The notes beneath the pieces were generated by a model. That model worked only from the letters and a program-made list of their open reading frames with translations, searched no databases and had not been told where the DNA came from. Below, in pieces: positions 32,976 through 44,512 of a DNA stretch of 64,000 bases. Location: positions 1-64,000 of the forward strand of contig CAJNOQ010000162.1 in the NCBI GenBank assembly GCA_905250885.1. The letters run 5' to 3'. This DNA is from Didymodactylos carnosus (Eukaryota > Rotifera > Eurotatoria > Philodinida > Philodinidae). A program made the position numbers and the translations under genes. The first letter of the stretch is position 1. Each line of letters opens with the position of its first letter.

Positions 32976-35730
32976 TTAAATTTGATGTAGTTCACATGAT
33001 TGTATTTTAAATCTTACTATTGATAACAGCAACCATTGTGTTTTTAAACATTGAGCATTCAAACGTTTACACGCTCCCATTATCAAATTATTTGGTTTGT
33101 AGTCATTTGAACACAATATAATAATTTGACGTTTGATACCATTGACATCTGTTGTTAAATTGTTTAAAACAATTCCACCACAAAGTTCAATCATTTCAAT
33201 AATTGGTCTATTATCATCAAACGGCCCATATCCCGAACATTTTAATAGAAATGCATAATTTTCTAATAGTAGTTGTGTTGAATTTGTTCTTGATCGATTC
33301 ATACCATTATGTTGTTTATCAAATGTTAAATCACCCCGTATTTCATAATCATCTTCGCTCACAAGACGTTCTTGTTTTAAACATTCGATGATCCATCGAT
33401 AAGATACTACAAATAAATGACGCGCAACTGCTTGAATAACTTTTCCAGTTAATGGACATGCCAAGGTTTCGTCTTGTTCAGATGTTATTAAATGTGTTGT
33501 TGTTTCATCAATAAACAACGATGATTGACAATTGAAATACTGCATAAATTCATGAAGTTTCTCCTTAAACAAAGAAATAAAATATAGAAAAATGAGATTT
33601 AAAGTATTTCTCGGGAAAAAAATAAACAAGTGACTGTATTCTTACCTTTTGTTGATCATTCAATGAAGTACACGCCAATACAGTCATTTTCTTTTTTTCT
33701 TCTTTTCTTAAATCTAATGGTTCTGGACTCGATGACAATTGTTCTTCGCTAAGTAATGCTATTTCTGAAGATGTTAATTCGGTAATATGTTCACATTCTC
33801 CATTATCTATAAGAATCTTTCGTTTTTCATCTAGAAGTTGTTGAGTATCAGATACCATAGTTGATCGATTACTAAACGTCATTTCACCAATATTTTGAGC
33901 AGTATCTTCTACTTCATTTACAGTAGATGGCACGAATTGAGGTATAACATCAGCGATTTCACTAATCTAAAGATAACATTATTTATCAATGTTCTATTTA
34001 CATTTTCATAGTGTAAGATTCACAGACAGACATAAATTATTGACAAGAGAATCAGAGAGGTTAAAACAAAATCAAGGATTTTCTAAAAGAATTTAATGAG
34101 CAAAAACTGCAAGTTTTTTCTCGCCTGACTATTGCTTTTCAATCTGTATCATGAAAAAGCTTTAGTCTTCCACTATTAAAAGGACATTTTGTTTGTGTTT
34201 TTCGAAAAAAACATTTCCAGGACTGCAGTCAGAACCGAAACAGATAAAGCATGGTCGCGCCAATATCTACTTGAGCGATCGACAAAATTATTAGAGAAAG
34301 GACAGAGGCAAATACCAGTCGTCGTTAAGCTTAATTTAGAAAAAAAAGGAGGATAAAAGATTGAAAAATTAGTCGCTAAACCAAAAATAAAATGAGCTAT
34401 TCTTGCTGATAACATAACAAAATCTGTTATTTTTTTGACTACAACTAGGAGTCAGACGGAAAATAGGAGGAAAAGGTCTTTCTCTGGAGTTATTACAAAA
34501 ATTTAGGAAGAATTTCCATCTTTTATTCAGAATTTGCTTACATTTTGTTGACTATTTTGTTCTCTAATCTGTTGTTGATATCGAATTCGTCGTCGATATG
34601 GACAAAAACGTCTTCGTTGACGTTGCCGTTGATTTAATGTTGGACGTATTTGATTTAAAAATGTTGTTAATAGTTGGGCAATTGTGTTAGTTAATTGAGC
34701 ACATGGACAACGACGAATATCTAAACAGCGAGTATGAGGTAAGAATTGATGATCCGAGGCTTGTACCGATTGATCTTCGCCTGTAACTCCTTCCGTTTGT
34801 GCCGTTGATGAACGAAGGACGACAACGTTATTCGCGTTTGTTGACGAGGTTTCAAATGCATTGTCTGTTTGAATTATTTCATTTTTTATTTCAATTAGTT
34901 GAGGATTCTCAGCAGCAACAGGAGATATCGATTGACCAATACTGGATTTTTCTTTGAGTTTTTGGATTTTCTCTTCGATAACGATATTATCTTCAAATAA
35001 GGGTGGTGCGAGAGTATCAGGAATGGCTATTTTTTTTCGATTTGATGGCTGGTCATGTTCAGTGAGTAGTGATGGTTCACTAACTTGAAATGGTTGCGTG
35101 GCTGCGATAGGAGATGACAATCCATCTATGTAACAAAGAAATCTTCTCTAATACATCTTATTAGGTTCAATTCCAAAATATACCATGTTTCAAAGAAATC
35201 AAAGTAACTGCATATTTTAAGTTATTATATGTAGGCATTCCAGGTGGCAAATATATTCTACTGCAATTGATATCTTTAATCTTCACAGAAATTCATATCC
35301 CTCAAAACAATGGAAGAAATAAGTGTGTAACAATACCATTTCTTTTTGAACGTTTAGTACTAGTTAATAATTCATCTTTATCTTTTTCAGTTTCGTTTTT
35401 ATTCTTGTTATTATGTTTTGAAAATGCGTCATTATTTCTATTTTCCTTTGTGATATCATGAAAATCATCATTTATGCTTGCTCGATTCATTTTGATTTCC
35501 GATAGTGGTTGCTGTTGAGTTAGAACATTTTTCAACGCTGATCGTGTTGTACGTGGTACAGTCGAAATAGGTTGAAGTGTAGCTCGCCGTTTTGATGATT
35601 CATTTTGAATACTAGTTTTCGGTATAGTTGTTCGACTTGTAAGTGATCGACGATTTTTCAAATAATCACTTGTTTTCTCTGGTACGGACGAACAGTCAAA
35701 GTCATATGGATCATCTTTCGACCTAGACAT
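32976..35730 (-). CDS. BRCA1-like tandem-BRCT protein, copy A, 4 exons, 628 aa
   Basis: Exons (minus): 35730-35337, 35125-34542, 33966-33646, 33563-32976; 1887 nt in frame. The N-terminus has D-P-Y-D-F within the first 12 residues, followed by a long Ser/Thr/Arg-rich disordered region. A Cys-containing motif C-L-D-I-R-R-C-P-C lies at about 265-273, followed by L-L-T-T-F-L-N-Q-I-R-P. BRCT1 spans about 417-511 (T-T-H-L-I-T, S-Y-R-W-I-I-E-C-L, D-Y-E-I-R-G-D). BRCT2 spans about 530-628 (G-Y-G-P-F, L-C-G-G-I-V, T-Q-W-L-L-L-S-I). The E-x-R-G-D linker and G-P-F are BRCA1-type. BRCA1 acts in DNA-damage signalling through phosphopeptide binding by its BRCT pair. No RING domain is encoded here or upstream as far as copy B. 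The Lys after T-H-V-V-M in human BRCA1 appears to be Ser here, so phosphopeptide binding may differ. BARD1 is the alternative. Confidence 0.82.
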
Positions 35731-36208
35731 ATGTATCGAAAAATATTCTGAAAAGAAATTATGTCAGATTTAGATGTGTGATTTTGTTTATAGATGACGA
35801 AAAACTCATGACAATAGTTTATTCATTGAGTAATAACAGCCGAAAGAAAAGAATCTAGTTTATACGTTTTGTGCACTTTTGACTCTTATTGAACAACTCT
35901 CTTGAGAAGCAACAGTTGATTTTTAGTTCCTGCCAGTGTAAAAATAGATCCGCACTACTTGTCTATAACTAAAAAAGATGTCAAAGACCATATTAAAAAC
36001 CTCTAGTTACCATTCAACTGCTAATATAATAAAGAAAAAGCTAACTTATACATTAAAGTTTATCAACGAAAAATGTTTAATGAAATATACAAAAAAGAAA
36101 ACAGACATATCTGACGTACATCTTCTGTCATGAGATAAAAAATAAATCATGCAAAATGAGAGTTTATATCAAATGTAAAAAAAGAGCAAACACTTCTATC
36201 TGACTTGA
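35731..36208. other. Spacer between the tandem BRCA1-like genes
   Basis: 478 bp of AT-rich sequence that must contain the 3' UTR of copy B and the promoter of copy A. No RING-coding exon (no Cys/His ladder) or repeat is seen. Confidence 0.45.
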
Positions 36209-39200
36209 TTAATCTACATTACATTTTTTCACTTCATAATCTTTGAACGGCACTATCTGATATTTTGTTATTGAAACAAGTAACCATTGAGGCTTACAAC
36301 ATTGTATATTTAATCTTGTACATAATTGAGAAAATGATTTTTTATTTTGTAAAAATTCTTGTGAACATAAAATAATTTTTTGACGATGTTCAACATTATC
36401 AGATAAATTTTGAATAACTAGACCACCATTTAACTGAATTAATTCAATTAAAGATTGATTATTGGAAAATGGTAGGCAACCAGAACATTTTAAAATGAAC
36501 GCATAATTATTGAATAATAATTGATAAGGATTTGTTCTCGAATTCATCATCCCATTATGAGTTCGATCACAAGATAAATCACCACGAATTTCATAGGTTG
36601 TTTCATCAATATAATGTTTTTGTTCTAAACATTTAATTATCCAACGATAAGAGACAATAAATATATGTCGAGAAATAGCTTGAATCACTTTTCCAGTTAG
36701 AGAACAAGCCAATGTGTCACCTTCTTCATCTGTGATTAAATGAGTTGTTTTAGCATTTACTATTGGAGAATATTCGATATTAAAATAATTAATAAATTTA
36801 TCAAATTCACACTAAACAAAATAAGAATAATATTATAACGTAACGATACGGATTGAATGTCATTCAATAAATGAAACAAAACTACATTAATTTAACAGTT
36901 TAATATAAGGCGATTAGCCATTACTACGGGGGCGGCGGAACTATAGGGGTCGCAGGTCTGTTGGCACCCACAGAATTTGTAATCGTAGAGTGTGCGGAGA
37001 CAAGCATTTTCCACAAGTTTTATGCTCTGATAGTTAATCTTCGATTTATAGATGTACATGTTGTAGTCAAATCTCAAATTGAAGTTTTTCTAGGCTAAAT
37101 CTCATTTAAGTTTCGTCTGAGCAAATTTTAAATTTACCTGGCCAGTACTCTAATTTTGCTTGTGATTAGACAAAACTTGAATCTGAAATTGGAATTTGCG
37201 TTTTGCCTGAAGAGAGTTAGAAAGTAAAATTTCCACGCAATCTAAGAATATTACTGATTTCGATCAGAGTCCGGCGGTCAATTAGTACGCGATTCAAAGG
37301 TAGAAGAAAAGGCTGATATTATTTGAACTGATCCGAACATGATGAAAAGTCCTTTTCTGGAAACCATGTAGAAACAAAAGGGATTTAGCATAATTCGAAT
37401 TTTCATTTTCGCTTTCATTGAAACCGCACAGGCAGAGGCGGCGGACCCATGGGGCCGTGGGAACTTTGGCACTCACAGATTTTGAAAACTTCCAAGCAGA
37501 AACTTGTTTTTCCTTTACATTTTTCTCTTTGAGCAATGGCTCTAGTTTCAGAATCATTCCACCGCCTCTGCATTACTAAAAGTACATTGGAGAACAAATC
37601 TGTTTTGAAATAAACTGTTAAAAAAATAAAACGAATCAAAAACGTTGAATGCTTACTTTTTGTAGATCATTCAATGATGTCGATGCTAAAACTATATGTT
37701 TCCATTTTTCTTCACTATAATTTTCTTGTCTTAAATCTAATGGGTTAAGGGGTGGTAGAGATTCTTGTTCTGCAATCATAACCATTTCGATTGATGATAC
37801 TTCTGGAAAATGTTCAATATTTTGTCGTGATAGTGGTTCGATTGCATCTTCTTTGACAATTATAAATGAACGTAAAGTTTGCTCATCCACAACTGTTATG
37901 TCGCTGATATTATCTCGATGTTGCAGTTCATCTTTTTCAGATATTGTATTATTATCTAATATCTGATTATTTTGTACAAGATTTTGTTCAATAATACATT
38001 GTTGAAATGGGGCTACTTCAACAATATTTTGATTTTGACTCATTATTGTTTCACAGACATTCTAAAATCATGAAATAGAAAAAACGTGTATTTTTAACTG
38101 TGTTGTTAAAAATCGAGAACAGCTTACTCTAGAACCAAAGCATCAAAGAAACATAATAGCACTAAAAATTGATGAAACTTCTTACATTTTCTTGTGCAGT
38201 ATCTTCATATTCTTCTTCTTCTTCTTGCTGTTGGACTTGTGGTTGTAGAAAGTTGTTAGATCTAATATTTACTCTGCGTTGTCGAAGTCGTCTTACTGGT
38301 AATGGTCGAGAATGTTGGTGTCGATTATTATGTATTGGTCGTATTCGATTGAAAAATGTTGACAGTGTTTGCATAAAAAAACATTCTGTTTTCCCGTATG
38401 ACTGTACACATGGACACTGTGTAATATCTTGACAACATAAATGATGCTGTAATTGTTCTTCATAGTTCGCTGGTGGTGATGTTTGAACAATCTGATTTAG
38501 TTTTATAGTTTCTTCTAGGGATGTTTGCGTTGTCAAGGAGCAACAACGTATTTCATTGGTGTTCGTTGATATTGTTCTTTTTTCTACAGCTGTTTGAGCT
38601 GAAATAGTTGAAGTATCCGTGGTTTGAATTATTTGGTTGTTTAATTGTGGTCGCTCTGTTTGAGTAGTTTCATCTTTGACTGCCTCTTTTTCTGTTTGAA
38701 CAGTTTGATGATTTGTCAATTGAGTTATTGGTCGAATATTCTCAGATATAGAAGAATCCACTGTAGTGGTTGTCTTTGTAGCTACTTCTTTTGTTGGTTT
38801 TTTTGTCAATAATATCGGAAGCTCATAAGTCATTTTTTCATTCAGTTTTTCGATTTTTTCTTGAAAATGTGTGTCATTATTATCATCAATAGATGGGGAA
38901 AATCCAATTGAACTCGGAATAAACGTTTGTGAGTTATCTGGATTATCTGCAATTGAAAGAATTTCAATTCTTGATTTATTTAATAGCAGAGCGAGAGACA
39001 AAGGTGATATAATATAATCTTCATTTAATCAACCTAATCTATCCAATGGGTCCCTGTTTTATTGAAAAGCATACTGCGTAGTCCAAGAAAGCATTCATTA
39101 AAAACTCATTGTATAAAGATGTCATGTACATTCAAAAGCTCATTTAAAAGATGATGGGGAATGTTTTTTACCTGATGTTCGTCGATTACTGCGTTGGTTA

Positions 39201-40062
39201 GTTGTTTTTGTTGTGTCTTGTTTGGAAATTACTACAGTCAGAGGCGTTTGACGTTGAATAAGTTTATCAACAAGTTTTGTATTATTTTGTACAACTTTAT
39301 TGAGATTTGTACGACCAGCTGGAACAGGAAAAGGACGAGCTATCTAATTTTTTTACAAACTAAACATCCTCAGACATACTTGGAGTTTCATAAATCAATC
39401 GCGTTTGTTCGATTGCTTCTACCTCATTATGAATATTTTGTTGATCAATATCAACTGCTGTTGGAGCTAAGGAAAAAAGAAATTGGTGATACTCAAACAT
39501 TCCTGCTTAAAAAATATCTTCGTCTTGCTTTTCGTGATGATCGAAAAATGTGTCTCTTTTTAAAATATTTGTGAAATCAAACCTCTGAAATCCAAATACC
39601 TGCGCTCGAAGATTTTGAACGTTTGGCTTCTGGTAGATAACCGTGATAATCTCTATCATCTTCTTGACTTTTTTTCTTCTTCATGTTTCCATGTCGTTTA
39701 TTAACACGTGCTTTCTTATTGACCTTTTTCATTTCAATAAATTGTGAAAAATCAGATTGGGAAAATTCGCGGTTATTCTCAGATCTTATAGGAGATCGCT
39801 TTTTTGTTTTTGATGGTGAAATATGTGCTGGATTCAATCGTGTTATTGATTTTCTTTCACGTGTAGACGGAGTTCGAGTGGGTACACTTTCTGTTCGTTT
39901 TATAGGAGCAGCAGGATGTTTATGTGTAATGAATGTGGTTATTGTTGAAGTCACACTTGTGGTTTTCGTTTTTTTTCGACCACGCTTATCAACTTTTGTA
40001 TCGAGAACATTTGAGATTTGTGACTGAATAAATTCGTATGGATCGCTGCTTTCTAACGACAT
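36209..40062 (-). CDS. BRCA1-like tandem-BRCT protein, copy B, 6 exons, 821 aa
   Basis: Exons (minus): 40062-39600, 39466-39380, 39318-39172, 38946-38186, 38061-37657, 36811-36209; 2466 nt in frame. Tandem paralogue of copy A. It has S-D-P-Y-E-F near the N-terminus, a strongly basic Lys/Arg region to about residue 155, then a disordered centre with repeated T-Q-T, V-Q-T and I-Q-T motifs (at least six), a C-C-Q-D-I-T-Q-C-P-C motif followed by L-S-T-F-F-N-R-I-R-P, and an acidic Glu run. BRCT1 is about 606-700 (V-L-A-S-T-S-L, T-T-H-L-I-T, S-Y-R-W-I-I-K-C-L, Y-E-I-R-G-D); BRCT2 is about 715-821. The final intron (845 bp) holds a hAT-type element. Two more introns and a longer centre than copy A; no RING. 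Expected to act in nuclear phosphoprotein recognition if the BRCT pocket works. The hAT insertion is intronic, so the frame is intact. Confidence 0.82.
36927..37570. mobile_element. Non-autonomous hAT-type element (644 bp) with 8-bp TSD in an intron
   Basis: Perfect 8-bp duplication CATTACTA at 36919-36926 and 37571-37578. The left end reads CGGGGGCGGCGGAAC and the right end ACCGCCTCTG, an imperfect inverse pair. A second copy of the left-end region starts at 37433 (CAGAGGCGGCGGACCCATGG, then TTTGGCACTCACAGA), so the last 138 bp look like a short derivative with its own matched ends. The terminus CAGAGGCGGCGGA is shared with the element at 3864-5319. Confidence 0.8.
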
Positions 40063-40665
40063 GGCGTAACGACTCTCTTAATATTTTCTACAAGCATAAA
40101 CGCGTATAAGACTTAGAATATTAGACAAACAAAAATTCAGAAAATCTGAATTCATTGAACGAAAAAGATGCCACATTCTTCAATGTATAGTGATTTGCGC
40201 TTCTAAATGAACATCGAAGTCTTTCTTTAAGAAGTTAATAAATAGTGGAATTATCCCAGTTGGAGTATTGCAGGAAAAAATCTACTCCCGAGGATTTGAA
40301 GTTCTTGAGTGGAAATATTGATCGATTATTATATTGCTTTCTACGGAAGAATTTAAATTAATTAATTAATAGTTTACCTACTAGTGAAAAAAGTCTCATA
40401 TTTTGTACACTTTTGTTGCATTAGGCAAACGCAATTGATTGAATGAATTTTAGAGAAATGTAGGCGCAAACTGAGATTCTCGAATTTGTTTTCCTTGCCT
40501 GGATTCTTGCTACCGTTTGTCGATTATCTGCAAAAACGGCGTTCTTTATATTGTATAATAATAAATAACTCAATAACGGTAGGGATGATCCAGAGGAAAA
40601 CTACTCATGTAGGCAATTTCCATGGAAAATCATCTGTAAACCGCACAACTTCAATCGTTGTAATT
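40063..40665. other. Upstream region of BRCA1-like copy B
   Basis: Presumed promoter and 5' UTR. No RING-coding exon seen; an AATTAATTAATTAAT-like stretch near 40355 is the only oddity. Confidence 0.4.
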
Positions 40666-41101
40666 AACCGACGTTTGAGCGACCGACATCTGAGCGACCG
40701 ACACTTGAGCGACCGCCATTTGAGCGACCCCGACATTTGAGCGACCGACACTTGAGCGCCCTGACATTTGAGCGACCGACATTTGAGTAATAACGACCGT
40801 TCAGCACCAAGTGCTCACTCTCCTCACCCCCACTCACCCTTACCCTACACAGCCTCACCCTCAGATCTCCAAATAATTCAGTTCATAATCGGACGACAAA
40901 AAAATTGTTCTGATCATCGTTATCGAAGTGAATAATCATTCGACTTTCCTGATCGGCAAAAAGTCATATTGAAAAGTGTCTAATGTCGGAGTCGCTCAAG
41001 TGTCGGACGCTCAAATGTCGGGGTCACTCAAGTGTCGGTCACTCAAATGTCGGGGTCGCTCAAATGTCGGCGCTCAAATGTCGGGCGCTCAAACGTCGGT
41101 T
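40666..41101. repeat. Inverted pair of 15-bp tandem-repeat arrays
   Basis: Left arm (about 40666-40790) is a run of about nine copies of a roughly 15-bp unit GACCGACATTTGAGC with variants. The right arm (about 40981-41101) is the same array in reverse complement (GCTCAAATGTCGGTC-type). The outer edges AACCGACGTTTGAGCG and CGCTCAAACGTCGGTT are perfect inverses, so the whole is a 436-bp foldback whose arms are themselves minisatellites. The centre of about 190 bp is unrelated. It lies upstream of BRCA1-like copy B. ORFs in it are repeat artefacts. Confidence 0.88.
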
Positions 41102-43867
41102 GACGATCGTTGTACAAAATATAGACGGAGAACAATGAATTTAGTTTTGCAGTTTACTGCAAAGCTAAGTTTATGTGTTCGAATCTCTGCTCGTATAAAA
41201 TTGATTTTGTACCTTTCGATAGTTTCAGTTTAGAATACTATAACGGATATTTTCTCGCTTGTATTTTGACAGAATAAAGCTTATATCAGCCGCATCTTGC
41301 CGAATAACCCTCATTTGACCGTAGTGTTCAGAAAAACTGAGATTAATACATTCGTTTTGAATCAATAATTAAAACATGATTTGCTGATTAACTTCGAAAA
41401 TCTTTTCCTGACTCACTGAAATGTGATCTGCGATTGAGTCTAAAATATCTTTCAGACTGTCTCTGAGAGTATAACAAGCAAAAGAACACTGTTGAGTTCT
41501 AAAATCCATGGGTATGGTATCACAGTACACAAATGACTTCGCGTTCAAAATTCAGAAGAAAAGTGAAAAAGAAGGTGGAAAAATGCTCAGAGTAGGATTT
41601 GTATTAGCATCGCTTGCTTAGCGAAAAAAGCGCCCATTAACGCTGTTTCACCGACAAAAAACAAACGATTGGGTGGTCAATCGAAGACTTTCTATCGGTT
41701 TAATAAACATGAGCGATTCGAAAATCTCGATTTGAGCCTGGATTTCTCTAAAATCCTCATCCAATCAATTGCGTTTTTCTAAAACAAAAAAGGTAAACGA
41801 AATAAGAGATTTTTTTTCATCAGTTTGCAGTAATGATCAAGATAACCTACCATACAAAAATCGCCATAGCAATGGCACACTTTCGGCACTCAATCTTCCA
41901 CAGCTTTTTAAAAACCGTTCATGCAGATATTTGCATTGGAAAACATGCCGTATATATCACAAGTCGTAAGAAAATGGCGTGAGAGGGTTAAAATAGTATT
42001 TAGATAAACTGTACAAAATTTTTGAAACGACAAGCAGTTTCACTTCATCAAATAAAATTATCGCTCTTTAGAAACCTCTCTTAAAGATAATAAATTGTGC
42101 ATTTTCACCGAATGCCAATGTTGCCGCTCATATCGATTTTTGATTAGTAATTTTACTGGTCAATGTTCAGCGAAAGACAATAATTTATGTATGTACATCA
42201 AATTTGAAAGAAAAGAAGGATCGAGCGTTGATCTCCGAACAAACAAATAACACTATAAAAAAGTGTCTGAAAGAAGAAAGGAAGAATAATCTGTTATGCG
42301 GCTACTGTTTCCGATATAGGGTACCGATGTAGTCTATTTCTGAAGCTCGATATATTCCCTACAACTAGTACCTTCTTCGTTACATAATATAATAAAGCTT
42401 ATATCGACCTTCGGACATGGTCACCTGTACCGCTGAACTGTAGCTTTGGTCAGTAGGCTAGCCTGACGCAGACGGTTGATCCGAGGTACTAAGACGTAAT
42501 TAACTTGCCAAAGGTTTTTACATAACTGTCGGCGTGGAGGTTCGGACATGGTATATTTAAAGTACGCGACAAACAACACACCCACCAAGTCATATTGTCT
42601 CTGAAAATGGTGTAAAAGCAATCAGCTTTAAATAGCCGTTAAAAATTGATCAGTTAACGAACAACTAATGGTTAACAGACTCTTAACGGACCGTTCAGTA
42701 ATAGGTTCTGATGATTCTGGAACCCGTACCATAATCACTACTCATTGGAGGAGCAGAGAAATTCAGATCTTCATCGAAAGACATCCTTCCAGCAACGGAA
42801 TCGAAGGCAAGTTTTGAGGAGGAACTTACTCTTTTTAGGATCTGCAGCACAAATACTTAAGTAACGAGATAATTTTCCTTTCGGGTTTCCACTAAAGTTT
42901 ATAAAAGAAGAAAGTTTTATAGAAGAATCAAAATGAACGCAACAGAAACTATTCGCAAATCACTCAGTGATGCGGTGAAATTGGTTTAGAGAGAATTTGA
43001 CTAAAACAAACACAGACAGCAGCAACTCATCAGCAAAATTTTGCATCGGGAATGATCGTTACAGTCTATATACTTTTCATATAATGTCACAGAAATTGCA
43101 GGCTAGGAAAAGTTAACGACAAAAACGTTTAAAGGGAATAATCATAGGAAAAGGAAAACAAACAGAACATTCGTCTAATTCTACCATGTGTATGCTCTGA
43201 TTTCCTCTATCCGCTTTTAGTTTTATTCTTGTTTATTGATTCGTTTTTTCTCTTCGACTAATTCAAATCTTTCCTCTTCTCTTTTCATAATAAACGAGCA
43301 AAAGAATACCGGTTACATTAATCTAACTTTTGACTTCTCTCTTCGTTTGAATCGAAGTACTATTTAGTTTAGAATTAAATCTGAGTTGGTCGCATGTTAC
43401 TCGGTTGTGTTGTGTGAGGACATTCATTGGATTTTTCTTTTGTTTGTTTGCCCTTTACCTTTTACCTTTTGAAATCAAAGTATTTTCACTTGATGATTTT
43501 AAAAACATTCTACTATCTAATCTGTATATTAAGAAGGAAATAGTAACCGAGTAAAATGTGACAGAAGTGCATTTGAAGGTCAATCTTTCTTCTTCAGACG
43601 TATACTGTTTATTATGAGTGTGATAATTCTCGAAACGAGCATATTCTTAACACAACGTTCAAATTAGAACAGCGAACAAAGTGTAAAATCATAGGGTCGT
43701 ATTCGGATCCGGAATTGTTTTTTTAAGCCTCTATATGGTGGAAAACAGAATGCGCATGCAATTTGTAGGTACAATTTGGAGTTTATTGTACATTTTACTT
43801 CTGTGCACACTCATAATTAAAAGCGCTGCTTCGCAATGAGTAAGAAGACATTCTAGTAATGAAGAAT
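41102..43867. other. Gene-free stretch
   Basis: No ORF with recognisable content on either strand; short open frames at 41769-41969 and 42421-42621 have no motif. Nothing structural noted. Confidence 0.4.
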
Positions 43868-44022
43868 CAATGAGCCATATTCACATCCTGGTGACGGCGC
43901 TATGTGTTGGCCGTCAAACGGCTTGAAAGCTGGCCGTATGATTGCATGTATTGTATAGACAGAACGCAAGAAAACAGTATCTATATGTAGCGACCTCGTC
44001 AGGATGTGAATATGGCTCATTG
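43868..44022. mobile_element. MITE-like inverted repeat, 155 bp
   Basis: Left CAATGAGCCATATTCACATC and right GATGTGAATATGGCTCATTG are perfect inverses, continuing into GACGGCGCTA / TAGCGACCTCGTC with mismatches. No clear TSD. No ORF. Confidence 0.78.
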
Positions 44023-44377
44023 ATAAAATAGTATAATCAGAGAGATAAAAGGAACGAAAATTTTATTGATTGAACAAGAGACTCAATCGATAGCAATTCT
44101 TTTCCTTAAAGGTGACTTCGTCCATTCATCTCTCGTTTATTTCCCATAGAGTACGGTTATTCTACTTAGCGAACAAACCAAACTGAACCTATATTTAGTA
44201 GTTTTTAGATTAGCGAATTTTTCAACGGTGAATTTTTAAGACAGTCGATCTGTTTAATGTTGAAGATGTAAGTGAAGATAGAAAGTCGAACAACTCGTAC
44301 TTTTCGACGTGTTAAATCTCTATGACCACTCAAGTCACACAATATAATCAATCAATCAAAGAGAACAGGTTGATAAA

Positions 44378-44512
44378 ATGACTTTTGATGATAATAATAA
44401 CAAAAAAGTGGAAGAAGATAGTACCGATGATGTAAAAGTTAAGGTATTATTCATAATGTCATTTATGTACAAGTATAATGTGGTCGTTGTAGTTCAAAAA
44501 GAAAAACAGTAG
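44378..44512 (+). CDS. Possible first coding exon or tiny ORF (low confidence)
   Basis: An ATG opens 22 codons of strongly charged sequence (M-T-F-D-D-N-N-N-K-K-V-E-E-D), ending in V-K-V-K just before a GTATTA splice-donor candidate at 44444. Read through without splicing, the frame stops at 44512 after 44 residues, the second half being hydrophobic. The composition is more protein-like than the surrounding DNA, so it may be the first exon of a gene with a long intron. No downstream exon could be identified with confidence. Confidence 0.25.
   Translation: MTFDDNNNKKVEEDSTDDVKVKVLFIMSFMYKYNVVVVVQKEKQ

Noticed and set aside
33203-33391. Plus-strand ORF
   Set aside because: Antisense shadow of the BRCA1-like copy A BRCT exon.
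38169-38432. Plus-strand Cys/Arg-rich ORF
   Set aside because: Antisense shadow of BRCA1-like copy B exon 4.
39683-40027. Plus-strand ORF of 114 codons
   Set aside because: Antisense shadow of copy B exon 1, which has the splice-consistent frame.
40666-41101. CRISPR-like array
   Set aside because: Units of about 15 bp are contiguous without spacers and occur as an inverted pair in a eukaryotic context.
41170-41190. GTTCGAATC box suggesting a tRNA T-arm
   Set aside because: No upstream A box, stems or acceptor arm could be found.
40486-41233. ORFs across the 15-bp repeat arrays
   Set aside because: Open only because the repeat unit length is a multiple of three; the translation is a simple repeat.
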